DNA of 39,681 nucleotides from an uncultured Flavobacteriales bacterium (GTDB lineage Bacteria; Bacteroidota; Bacteroidia; Flavobacteriales_G; Salibacteraceae): NCBI GenBank assembly GCA_913062955.1, contig CAJXZP010000037.1, positions 1 to 39,681 of the forward strand, read 5' to 3'. Shown piece by piece: positions 1 to 8,204 of this stretch (position 1 is its first letter; each line of letters starts with the position of its first letter). The notes under the pieces were generated by a model. It saw only the letters and a program-made list of their open reading frames with translations, ran no database searches and was not told where the DNA came from. The position numbers and the translations under genes were made by a program.

Positions 1-1
1 C

Positions 2-619
2 ATTAAGAAAGGGGTAAGTAAAAGCGGTAAATCAGCCACCAATACCTTAATTAAAAGTACCATTTCGGGTATGGTACTGGATGTTCCCATAAAGGAAGGA
101 AACCAAGTAATTGAATCCAATACCTTCAATGAAGGAACCACCATTGCTTCCATAGCCGACATGACCGATATGATTTTCTTAGGCAAGTTAGATGAGTCGG
201 AAGTAGGTAAAGTAGTGCAGGGAATGGAATTGATACTGACCATTGGTGCGTTGCAAGACCTTACATTAGGAGCGGTATTAGAATACATTGCCCCTAAAGG
301 AGTAGCCGAAAATGGAGCCATCCAATTTGAAATTAAAGCTAAAATAAATGCCGAAGATTTACAAGCCAATTTTATTAGAAGTGGCTATAGTTCCAACGCA
401 TCTATTGTGATTGAAAAAGTAGATTCTACCTTGGTGGTTAAAGAAAGTTTGGTAGAATATGTGGGCGATTCCGCTTTTGTTTATGTACAGTCTAAACCGC
501 AAGTTTTTGATCGTACCGAAATCCAAGTCGGTTTATCAGATGGAATTATTGTACAGATCAAAGATGGCATTACAGCCAATTCGGAGTTACGTGGTCGTAT
601 AGAAATGGTGTTGGAATAA
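2..619 (+). CDS. HlyD/MacA-type efflux periplasmic adaptor subunit (C-terminal part, 5' truncated)
   Basis: The frame is open from the window edge, so this is the 3' part of a longer gene. Membrane-fusion adaptors of this kind bridge an inner-membrane ABC or RND transporter and an outer-membrane channel. The visible part starts in the lipoyl/barrel-sandwich hybrid region (STISGMVLDVPIKEGNQV, then a TIASIADM stretch). It continues through a beta-barrel domain (GKLDESEVGKV, LTIGAL, LEYIAPKG, with an IQFEIKA strand) and ends in a membrane-proximal domain (VQVGL-like strand, DGI, NSELRG). This order is typical of MacA-like HlyD proteins in Bacteroidota. The transporter partners probably lie to the left, outside the window. 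It ends one base before the stop codon of the convergent epimerase gene. Family call is firm; the substrate is unknown. Confidence 0.88.
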   Translation: MKKGVSKSGKSATNTLIKSTISGMVLDVPIKEGNQVIESNTFNEGTTIASIADMTDMIFLGKLDESEVGKVVQGMELILTIGALQDLTLGAVLEYIAPKGVAENGAIQFEIKAKINAEDLQANFIRSGYSSNASIVIEKVDSTLVVKESLVEYVGDSAFVYVQSKPQVFDRTEIQVGLSDGIIVQIKDGITANSELRGRIEMVLE

Positions 620-620
620 A

Positions 621-1625
621 CTATTTATAAAAACCACCCGCATTCCGAGTTGCTTCATCCATCGTACGAAATTGGAAACCGGTAGCATTAATCATTTTTT
701 GCGCACTAAATTGATTAATGGAAATAGCCGATTTTGCCGACTCTGAAGTGACTACAGGTGCTTTACGGGTAATCCAAGATTTTAATTTCTCGACCCGCCA
801 TGCCAAGTCCACCATAAATCCTTGTGCCAAAATGGTAGGGGGGTTGACTCCCAATGAATGGGCAATTTTTATAAATAAATCTTGGTATTTCAGATTTTCA
901 CCTATCAATAAAAAACGTTCTGATTCAATATTACTTTTCATCAAAATAATCATAGATTCTGCCACATCACGTACATCTACAAATGCATTTGCTCCAGAAG
1001 TATAAAATTTCAATCCCTTTTTTATCGTTCCAAACAGGGTCCCGCTTGACCGGGTTAAATCTCCGGGACCAATAATTACACACGGATTCACCATTACCGA
1101 AGAAAGTCCTTCAGCAATACCACGCCATACTTCATTCTCGGCATAATGCTTACTGATAGCGTAGTTAGATGTCACTTCTTCCTCCTCCCATTTATTGGTT
1201 TCAACCGAGAATTCGCCTTCTTTCGATTTCCCTACTGCGGCAGTAGAACTCACATAACAAAGCTTAGAAATATTCTTTATCAAACACGCATTCACTACAT
1301 TAGCCGTACCTTCAATATTCATATTGTAAAGCGCCACTTTATCGTTTGGATCAAAAGAAACCAACGCTGCGGCATGATACACCAGAGACACACCTTCCAT
1401 CGCTTCTTCCAAAGAAACCACATCCATGATGTCGCCAACTACCCATTCTATTTTATTGAATAATGGGGAAGAATCGTAATAATCAAATACCTTTTTTACG
1501 GCAGAGGTATCCGTAGTCGTTCTTTTCAAAGCACGTACCCTTGTCCCTTCTTTCACTAAATTCAATAGCAAATGGGTACCAATCAAACCCGAACCTCCTG
1601 TAACTAAAACCAACTTGTTTTCCAT
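621..1625 (-). CDS. NAD-dependent epimerase/dehydratase (extended SDR)
   Basis: This 334-aa protein starts with a Rossmann fold whose nucleotide-binding motif TGGSGLIG spans residues 9-16. The catalytic YxxxK is YAISK (Tyr155, Lys159), preceded by YVSSTAAVG with the expected Ser. The motifs and length match the extended short-chain dehydrogenases of the dihydroflavonol-4-reductase/3-beta-HSD/nucleoside-diphosphate-sugar epimerase group. Proteins like this reduce or epimerise a carbonyl/hydroxyl substrate with NAD(P)H in the cytoplasm. The exact substrate cannot be read from sequence. It converges on the efflux adaptor gene with a one-base gap. A TAnnTTTG box 17 bases before the ATG suggests its own promoter. 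Confidence 0.88.
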   Translation of the reverse strand: MENKLVLVTGGSGLIGTHLLLNLVKEGTRVRALKRTTTDTSAVKKVFDYYDSSPLFNKIEWVVGDIMDVVSLEEAMEGVSLVYHAAALVSFDPNDKVALYNMNIEGTANVVNACLIKNISKLCYVSSTAAVGKSKEGEFSVETNKWEEEEVTSNYAISKHYAENEVWRGIAEGLSSVMVNPCVIIGPGDLTRSSGTLFGTIKKGLKFYTSGANAFVDVRDVAESMIILMKSNIESERFLLIGENLKYQDLFIKIAHSLGVNPPTILAQGFMVDLAWRVEKLKSWITRKAPVVTSESAKSAISINQFSAQKMINATGFQFRTMDEATRNAGGFYK

Positions 1626-1641
1626 GTAAAAAAGTGTACCA

Positions 1642-1649
1642 CAAATGTA
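1642..1649 (-). promoter_or_regulatory. Candidate -7 element (TACATTTG) for the epimerase gene
   Basis: Read on the minus strand the eight bases match the Bacteroidota -7 consensus TAnnTTTG exactly, 17 bases before the ATG at 1625. A TTG that could serve as the -33 element lies 24 bases further upstream, slightly beyond the usual spacing. Motif match only. Confidence 0.4.
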
Positions 1650-1921
1650 AGGGCAAAAAGAATCCTACGCATCCAATACATTAGAATTTTGGGATCCCAA
1701 TAATAAGGGGAATCCCTATGCTAATTGTCCCACTCAAGCTATAGTAGCAAATGTAGTGTTACTTAAACATAAGTAATTGAAATTTAAAGGACGTAAATGA
1801 GACATTTAGCACAGCTGAGGTGTACTTCTATTAATTCACCAATACATGCTCATAACAATTTCCATACTTTCAAAAACCCATTGATTTAGACTGTTCATTT
1901 GCCCATTCAAAACCAAATTGA

Positions 1922-2626
1922 ATGACTAAAGGAAGTAATAAATACGCAGTGATTGGACTCGGGGTTTTTGGTAGTGCTATTGCTCGAACCCTAACCGAAC
2001 GAGGGTCTGAGGTTTATGCTATCGACAACGATATTCAGAAGGTGGATCGCCTAAATGGAGTCGTTCGCCATTCGTTAGTCATGGATACCACCAACAAACG
2101 ATTATTAGAAGCTCAAAACTTGGGTGAACTAGAAGCGGTGGTTGTTGCCATTGGCAAGAATTTTGAAGCGTTATTACTTACAGCGGTGCACCTGAAAGAA
2201 ATGGGAGTTGAACGCATTATTGTGCGTGCCAACGGTCCGCAACAACGTACCATACTTGAACAAATAGGATTTAACGAAATCCTATCCCCCGAAACAGAGG
2301 TGGGAATAGCCGTGGCCGAAAGGTTATTGAACCCCAACCTATTATCTTCCTTGCATTTACGCGATGATTACGAAATTGACGAGATTAAAGCACCGGCTCG
2401 TACTTTGGGCAGAACGTTAGAGGAATTATCGTTACGAGAACGTTATAAATTGACGGTTATCACTATAAAACGAGAATACCGTCTCGGTGAAAATGAACAC
2501 GGAAAAACTCAATATGAAAAACATATTTTAGGCGTGCCTTCTCCCGCAACCATCATTCAAAATGGAGATACCTTAATTGTTTTTGGAAAAACCTCAGATA
2601 TCGAAAATTTTTCACTTTCAAATTAA
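1922..2626 (+). CDS. TrkA/KtrA-type potassium-channel RCK regulatory protein
   Basis: This 234-aa soluble protein has an N-terminal RCK_N Rossmann domain (about residues 6-130). The nucleotide loop is G12-L-G14-VF-G17, with acidic Asp35 at the end of beta-2, as in NAD(H)/ATP-binding TrkA/KtrA subunits. A C-terminal RCK_C domain (about 140-230) follows, including NGDTLIVFGK near the end. Such proteins form rings that gate a membrane K+ translocator (KtrB/TrkH). No translocator gene is in this window, so the partner must be elsewhere. The start is the ATG at 1922, just before the nucleotide-binding strand. The sigma factor begins 39 bases downstream on the same strand, so cotranscription is possible. 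Confidence 0.88.
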   Translation: MTKGSNKYAVIGLGVFGSAIARTLTERGSEVYAIDNDIQKVDRLNGVVRHSLVMDTTNKRLLEAQNLGELEAVVVAIGKNFEALLLTAVHLKEMGVERIIVRANGPQQRTILEQIGFNEILSPETEVGIAVAERLLNPNLLSSLHLRDDYEIDEIKAPARTLGRTLEELSLRERYKLTVITIKREYRLGENEHGKTQYEKHILGVPSPATIIQNGDTLIVFGKTSDIENFSLSN

Positions 2627-2665
2627 AGGTAAATCCTTACATTCGCTGGTAATTCAAACCTATTT

Positions 2666-3262
2666 GTGCACATAGATTCGGCCAATATATTAACAAACGA
2701 AAGCGCTTTTGAAATTTTCTTTCAGGAGAATTATGCCGCTTTTTGTCGTTTTGCCAATGGATTTACCCAGGATGCAGATGATGCCGAAGAAATTGTACAA
2801 AACACGTTCGTGAAATTATGGGAAAGTCGGAAGACCTTGGTGGTAGGTGCACAACCTAAAGCCTATCTATTTACCATGATTAGAAATGCCTGTTTAAATC
2901 AAAAAAAACACATTTCGATACGGGAAGAATACAAACGACATAACGAACAAGAAATTCAAAATCATTCAGAAGAATTGGATGATGAAAATCAAAACTTACA
3001 AGACAAAATTCATACAGCGATTCAAAAAATGCCCCCACAACGAAAAAAAATATTTGAGATGAGTCGTTTTGAAGGACTGAAATACCGAGAAATTGCCGCC
3101 CATTTAAATATATCTATTAAAACCGTTGAGAACCATATGGGTAGCGCCATGAAAGATCTCCGAGTAGAGTTTAAAGACTATTTACACATCGCTTTTGTAC
3201 TTTATTTTGTAGAAGGACTAGGGGAAAACATAAACTCAATTGTATTACTACTGGTACCATGA
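2666..3262 (+). CDS. ECF RNA polymerase sigma-70 factor (FecI-like)
   Basis: This 198-aa ECF sigma factor has a region 2 with the DAEEIVQNTFVKLWES segment and a region 4 helix-turn-helix ending YREIAAHLNISIKTVENHM. It directs RNA polymerase to a small regulon, normally when its anti-sigma factor is relieved. GTG at 2666 is taken as the start because a stop codon lies at 2630 and no ATG occurs between it and conserved region 2. The C-terminus carries a hydrophobic tail (about residues 172-198), common in Bacteroidota FecI-like factors. The stop overlaps the ATG of the fecR-like gene (ATGA), so the two are translationally coupled. Confidence 0.92.
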   Translation: MHIDSANILTNESAFEIFFQENYAAFCRFANGFTQDADDAEEIVQNTFVKLWESRKTLVVGAQPKAYLFTMIRNACLNQKKHISIREEYKRHNEQEIQNHSEELDDENQNLQDKIHTAIQKMPPQRKKIFEMSRFEGLKYREIAAHLNISIKTVENHMGSAMKDLRVEFKDYLHIAFVLYFVEGLGENINSIVLLLVP

Positions 3263-4257
3263 TACACGACCATAAAAATATAGACGATTTGTTGCTCGCT
3301 TATTTGCTGGATGAGCTGGATAATGCGCAAGCAGATGAGGTGTCTCAATGGTTGGCCGAATCGGATGAAAATTTACAGCATTTTGAACAAATTTCGCAGG
3401 TATGGAATGCTACTAAAAATGAAAAGAGACCGGAGTTTAATGCAAAGAAAGCGTGGCGTAAAATAGCGCCAACAGTGCCTAAAACCCCATTTTATAAAAC
3501 ACCATTATTTCGAATTGCAGCAGCCATCATCCTTATTCTAGGTGCCGTCAACTTGCTGTTTAATGTGTCGGAAACAATACCTACCACTATCGAGGTATTT
3601 GCTTCAACTGAGGTTCTAAATGATACCTTACACGATGGTTCGGTAATCACGTTAAACCAAAATTCTAAAATTAGCTATTCCGATAATTTCAATACCCATA
3701 CCCGAAAGGTAAAGCTGGAAGGGGAAGCCTTTTTTGACATTCAACGAGATCCATCCAAACCGTTTATTATTGAGTTAGATCAAAGTTCGGTGCAGGTTTT
3801 GGGTACCTCATTCAATATAAAATCAGATCCCAAAGACGAGTTGGTTAGCGTATACGTAAAATCAGGAGTGGTGTTATTTGAATACTTATCGGATAGCCAA
3901 GACAGCACCTATTTAAGCGTAAAACTATTAGCAGGAGACAAGGTAGTTTACAACAAGAAAACACATCAACTAGAGGCCGCAAACGACTCTTCTGCCGCCA
4001 CAGAGATTTACTGGATCAATAAGGAATTGATTTTTGATGGAATTCGATTGGGTCAAGTTACCGGAATTCTTGAATCGGTATATGAAGTAGATATTACTAT
4101 TACCGAGAAAGTAAGTGAAAACTGTTTGTTAACTGTCAATTTCCAAAACGCCAATATTGATCAAATTATGGATGTCATTGCCATGACTTTTGAATTAGAA
4201 TTAGAGAAAACGGAAGGCACTTACACATTAAATGGATCCAGTTGTGAAGATATTTAG
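3259..4257 (+). CDS. FecR-family anti-sigma factor
   Basis: This 332-aa single-pass inner-membrane protein has an N-terminal cytoplasmic anti-sigma region (about residues 1-80). One membrane helix follows near 85-105 (FRIAAAIILILGAVNLLF), then a periplasmic FecR domain (about 115-230, with LEGEAFFDIQRDPSKPF and VLGTSFNIK motifs). It ends with a DUF4974-type domain (about 255-325). FecR proteins hold the ECF sigma factor inactive until their periplasmic part contacts the STN domain of an outer-membrane signalling protein. Here the next gene encodes such an STN protein. The start overlaps the sigma gene by four bases, and the 3' end overlaps the STN gene by 26 bases. Confidence 0.93.
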   Translation: MIHDHKNIDDLLLAYLLDELDNAQADEVSQWLAESDENLQHFEQISQVWNATKNEKRPEFNAKKAWRKIAPTVPKTPFYKTPLFRIAAAIILILGAVNLLFNVSETIPTTIEVFASTEVLNDTLHDGSVITLNQNSKISYSDNFNTHTRKVKLEGEAFFDIQRDPSKPFIIELDQSSVQVLGTSFNIKSDPKDELVSVYVKSGVVLFEYLSDSQDSTYLSVKLLAGDKVVYNKKTHQLEAANDSSAATEIYWINKELIFDGIRLGQVTGILESVYEVDITITEKVSENCLLTVNFQNANIDQIMDVIAMTFELELEKTEGTYTLNGSSCEDI

Positions 4258-6250
4258 TATCCTCATCTTTTTATGTTTTTCGCTTTCGGCTCTTGCCGAA
4301 AAAAAAGGATCACACCCCGTTACCGTTCAGGTTGAAAACCAAACCATTCGGGTTTTATTTTCTCAAATAGAAAAGCAACTCGAGCTTAAATTTTCCTACA
4401 ATACATCTTTGCTAAACGCAGATAGTGTGATTTCATACTCGGCATCCAAACCCTTAGCAAAGGTGATTCATGAGGTTTTCCGTAAAAAATTGAAATCAAA
4501 AATTATTGGTAATTACATCGTTTTAATTCGTAAAAAAATTGAAAAATCAAAACCCATAACCCTTACCGGTTTCGTATACAATTCCACTACCCAAGTCCCC
4601 CTTCCTTATACGAGTATTTATGAAGTAGGAAGTAAACAAAGTACCTTAACAAATGCCCAAGGGAAATTTGAAATGGTATTTGAAAAGGGCACTCGATTTG
4701 ACGTGAGTATTGCCAAGAAAAACTATGCCGATACCTTGATCTCGATGATCTACACTCCCGGCCAAAATTTAAAGATTTATCTCCAACCTACCTTAACACC
4801 ACTTTATATTAACTCCAACCCCCTCACATCGGCAACCTTAAAAGACACCAATCAATTGCTGGAGATGCTGGTCCCCTTCGAAGAGCGAATTAATTCAGAA
4901 AATCTCAATTTCATCCATGATAAAAGCACCTTTCAGATTTCCATTATCCCAAAGGTGGGTACCAACTTTAAATCCAGCGGAGTTATTGAAAACCGCTTTT
5001 CATTAAACGTTTTGGGCGGTTATAATGGAGGCTTAAATGGCGTGGAAGTAGGCGGTCTTTTTAATATCCTAACCAAAAACATGCGTGGCGTTCAACTAGC
5101 CGGTTTAACCAACCAAGTGGAAGGAACTACCTATGGGTTTCAGGTGGCAGGAATTCATAACCGGGTAGAAAAAAATGTAACCGGTCTTCAAGTTGCAGGC
5201 ATTTCAAATTTCTTACAGGATAGTATTTTAGGTATGCAAGTAGCCGGAATTAGCAATATTGTTACCGGAAGCTTTGAAGGCTTCCAAGTGGCAGGGATTC
5301 AAAACCACGTGAATCGAAATTTCGAAGGCCTACAGGTTGCCGGTATTTCCAATTTCTTACATGATCGTATTTTAGGGATGCAAGTAGCGGGTATTAGCAA
5401 TATTGTTACAGGAAGCTTTGAAGGTTTCCAAGTAGCGGGTATTCAAAACCATGTGAATCGAAATTTCAAAGGATTCCAATTAGCGGGAATAATGAATTGG
5501 GCAGAGGATAGTTTAACGGGTTTGCAGTTATCTGGAATTGGGAATATTACTCGAGGTTCGGTCACGGGACTCCAACTTTCGAGTATTCAGAACCTGAGTG
5601 TAGGAGATGTAAATGGCGTGCAATTAACGGGTATTCAAAATCAGACTTTTGGAGTTTTAAAAGGGGTCCAGGTTTCGGTAGTCAACTATGCCAGGGTCAA
5701 TAATGGGTTGCAGATAGGGTTAATTAACGTTTCGGATAGTGCTAACGGAATTGCTATTGGCTTATTTAATTATGTAGGGAATGGCTACCATCCCATTGAA
5801 ATATTTGGCAATGAAGTACTCTACACCAATATAGCATACAAATCGGGAGTAGATGATTTTTACTCGACTTGGACCATCGGATTAAGACCCAGTGACCCCA
5901 AAATTTTCGGGATTGGATTCGGAGTAGGAACCCATATCAATATTTGGAAATGGCTTTCTGTTAGTGCAGATATCACCTCCACGTTTATTAACGAAGATGA
6001 GCTTGATAGTACGTATAAATACGAACATAATTTATTAAACAGAATGGATGTAGCCTTAGATTTCAACCTTGGGAAATTTACGCTGACCATGGGCCCGGGA
6101 TTAAATATTCACTCCTCTCGAATGGGTTACGCATCCGAAGGGGTTTTTACTACCAATTTAGCCGTAAATCCATTTCATACCGAAGTTTTCGAAAATACGC
6201 AGGTCCAATTTTGGTGGGGAGCTAAAGCAGGGTTACGCTATAATTTTTAA
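4232..6250 (+). CDS. STN + CarboxypepD_reg + 16-residue surface-repeat outer-membrane protein (LA_2272-like repeats)
   Basis: This 672-aa protein has a signal peptide (about 1-22), then an STN domain (about 30-101: IRVLFSQIEKQLELKFSYN and later IGNYIVLI), and a CarboxypepD_reg-like domain (about 109-187). Roughly 16 tandem units of about 16 residues follow (about 267-525), with consensus GxQxAGIxNxxxxxxx. The last 145 or so residues have amphipathic strands and end AGLRYNF, like an outer-membrane barrel. The repeats resemble those named after Leptospira LA_2272; I rely on memory for that name. STN domains normally sit on TonB-dependent transducers and contact FecR, but this protein shows no plug or TonB-receptor barrel. 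It overlaps the anti-sigma gene by 26 bases, which supports a signalling partnership. The C-terminal part is paralogous to the protein at 9273-10439. Confidence 0.85.
   Translation: MDPVVKIFSILIFLCFSLSALAEKKGSHPVTVQVENQTIRVLFSQIEKQLELKFSYNTSLLNADSVISYSASKPLAKVIHEVFRKKLKSKIIGNYIVLIRKKIEKSKPITLTGFVYNSTTQVPLPYTSIYEVGSKQSTLTNAQGKFEMVFEKGTRFDVSIAKKNYADTLISMIYTPGQNLKIYLQPTLTPLYINSNPLTSATLKDTNQLLEMLVPFEERINSENLNFIHDKSTFQISIIPKVGTNFKSSGVIENRFSLNVLGGYNGGLNGVEVGGLFNILTKNMRGVQLAGLTNQVEGTTYGFQVAGIHNRVEKNVTGLQVAGISNFLQDSILGMQVAGISNIVTGSFEGFQVAGIQNHVNRNFEGLQVAGISNFLHDRILGMQVAGISNIVTGSFEGFQVAGIQNHVNRNFKGFQLAGIMNWAEDSLTGLQLSGIGNITRGSVTGLQLSSIQNLSVGDVNGVQLTGIQNQTFGVLKGVQVSVVNYARVNNGLQIGLINVSDSANGIAIGLFNYVGNGYHPIEIFGNEVLYTNIAYKSGVDDFYSTWTIGLRPSDPKIFGIGFGVGTHINIWKWLSVSADITSTFINEDELDSTYKYEHNLLNRMDVALDFNLGKFTLTMGPGLNIHSSRMGYASEGVFTTNLAVNPFHTEVFENTQVQFWWGAKAGLRYNF
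5183..5470 (+). repeat. Two tandem 144-bp in-gene repeats (three 16-residue units each)
   Basis: 5183-5326 and 5327-5470 are tandem copies, each encoding a block of three repeat units. By eye they differ at about 18 bases, yet only three residues change (Q to H, S to R, E to K). Both copies read in frame within the STN/surface-repeat gene. Confidence 0.9.
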
Positions 6251-6320
6251 AAGAAATAAGCTCATATATTACGATTGATTCTATCTTTCACCCACGAAAA
6301 ATTTTCCTTCAAATCAAAAA

Positions 6321-8114
6321 ATGAAATCATCCGAATCTCTACAAAAAACCATTGCCGTACTTCCATTTGTAAATAGAAGTACGAGTGAGGATAACGAATA
6401 TTTTAGCGATGGGATTACGGAAGAAATCATTAATGCTTTGGCCAAAATACAAGGCTTAAAGGTCACTTCTAGAACCTCATCATTCTATTTTAAAGGCAAG
6501 AACCTACCTATTCCACAAATAGCGAAAGAGCTCAAAGTAGCTACGGTGTTGGAAGGTAGTGTGCGTTTATCGGGCCATATGCTTCGAATAACCGCCCAAC
6601 TAATACAGGGCGAAGACGATTTTCAATTTTGGTCGGAAACCTGGGATCGTCCATTGGAAAATGTATTTGAAGTACAAGATGAAATTAGTTTGCGGATTGC
6701 CGATAAATTGAGAGAGCATTTTGGACATCTTGAAATTCAAGAACATCTGGTAGCCAAACAAACCCATAACATGGATGCCTATTCCTATTCTTTAAAAGCC
6801 CGATTTTTAAAAAATAAATGGAATCCTACCGATGTAAAGGAAGCCATAGACCTCTACAAAAATGCATTAGCTCTAGACCCTCAACATACCTCATCCATGA
6901 TGGGATTGGCCGATTCATATAGCTTTCTCGCCATGACAGGGTTTATGGATTTTTTAGAAGCTTGGAGTTTAACTCAAAGCTATATTGAACAATCTTTAAA
7001 AATTGACACCCAAATTCCGGAAGCTTATTACCTATTGGCCAATCACGCCATCTTTACCGAATGTGATTTCGGTAAAGCGATAGAAAACGCATTGAAATCC
7101 ATTGCAATCCAACCCAATTATGTGGAAGGACAGCAATTCCTATCCTTTCTGTTTATCATAGCGGGACAAGAAAAACGGGCTAGAAAGCATCTCAAAATTG
7201 CGACTGATATCAATCCCCTATCCGAAGAAACGGGGTTTTACACCGGATATATGGATTACATGACCGGAAACTATTCTAGGGCGCTTCTAAAACTTAATGA
7301 ATGTATCGCTGCAAACCCAAAGAATATTCCTGCCCTTTCGGTGAAATCGCTCGTTTTATTGCAAATTGGTAGACAGCATGAAATGATTCAATTATTTGAT
7401 GATTTACCCAAAGAGGTCATTGTTGAAAGTGAAAAAACGGGTTCCTTAGCACTCGCATATAAAGCGCTACACGATAAACCCAACGGTCAGAAGTATTTCA
7501 AGCAGGTTCAAGAACAGGCCAAAGGCCCCAATGGGTTTACTGCCAGTTCCTATCTATTCCTTTATTACAGCTATTCAAACGAACTAGAATCGGCTTTTAA
7601 TTGGGTAGAAAACGCCTGGGAAAACAAATCATCTCTTCTATTACTCCGATTCAACGATCCCATTGCGAGTCCGATCAAGACCGACTCGAGATATCAAAAA
7701 TACCAGGATTTACTTTTCCCAAAAGAATTATTAAAATGGGTAAATACCGCTAAAAAGCCCTTACTCGGAGCTATCGATCAGGCAAAATATTCAGAACAAC
7801 TGGTCCAATTAATGGGAAATGAAAAACCCTATTTGGATGCGAATCTTTCCTTACGTTCCTTAGCGAAGTACATCCAAATTCATCCCAACCAACTCTCTTG
7901 GTTACTCAATGAAAGTCTGGGGAAAAATTTCAGCGAATACATTAATCACTTCCGAGTGGAGATGTTCAAGTCGCTTGCCAAAGATCCAACTAACCAACAT
8001 ATCACCTTAATTGGCTTAGCTTACGAAAGTGGCTTTAATTCCAAAACCGTTTTCAATACCTATTTCAAAAAAGAAACCGGGATCACTCCAAAGCAATTTA
8101 TTCGTCAAGGATAA
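6321..8114 (+). CDS. Soluble regulator: TolB-N/FlgO-like domain, TPR array and AraC-type HTH
   Basis: This 597-aa protein opens with a domain like the one in CadC/adenylate-cyclase-associated proteins (IAVLPFVNRS, EYFSDGITEEIINAL, VLEGSVR; about 8-130). TPR helices follow across about 150-420 (EAIDLYKNALALDP, ALLKLNECIAANP). It ends in an AraC/XylS helix-turn-helix pair (about 505-597: ITLIGLAYESGFNSKTVFNTYFKKETGITPKQF). There is no signal peptide or membrane helix, so it should act in the cytoplasm as a transcription factor that senses a ligand or protein through the N-terminal or TPR part. It starts 70 bases after the STN repeat gene. The downstream repeat/TonB-receptor genes are plausible targets, which is inference. 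Family call is sound; the signal is unknown. Confidence 0.85.
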   Translation: MKSSESLQKTIAVLPFVNRSTSEDNEYFSDGITEEIINALAKIQGLKVTSRTSSFYFKGKNLPIPQIAKELKVATVLEGSVRLSGHMLRITAQLIQGEDDFQFWSETWDRPLENVFEVQDEISLRIADKLREHFGHLEIQEHLVAKQTHNMDAYSYSLKARFLKNKWNPTDVKEAIDLYKNALALDPQHTSSMMGLADSYSFLAMTGFMDFLEAWSLTQSYIEQSLKIDTQIPEAYYLLANHAIFTECDFGKAIENALKSIAIQPNYVEGQQFLSFLFIIAGQEKRARKHLKIATDINPLSEETGFYTGYMDYMTGNYSRALLKLNECIAANPKNIPALSVKSLVLLQIGRQHEMIQLFDDLPKEVIVESEKTGSLALAYKALHDKPNGQKYFKQVQEQAKGPNGFTASSYLFLYYSYSNELESAFNWVENAWENKSSLLLLRFNDPIASPIKTDSRYQKYQDLLFPKELLKWVNTAKKPLLGAIDQAKYSEQLVQLMGNEKPYLDANLSLRSLAKYIQIHPNQLSWLLNESLGKNFSEYINHFRVEMFKSLAKDPTNQHITLIGLAYESGFNSKTVFNTYFKKETGITPKQFIRQG

Positions 8115-8204
8115 GGTTCTATTTTTCATCCAGGAAGTTCCGATTTATAATCAGGAACATTCTAAGCGTATCGGGGAATCATCTTTGCCTCAAAAAAAAA
8201 CAGG

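Noticed and set aside
5031-5810. Possible CRISPR-like or satellite DNA because of the regular repetition
   Set aside because: The period is about 48 bases, matching 16 codons, and the frame is open throughout with third-position variation, so it is protein repeats.
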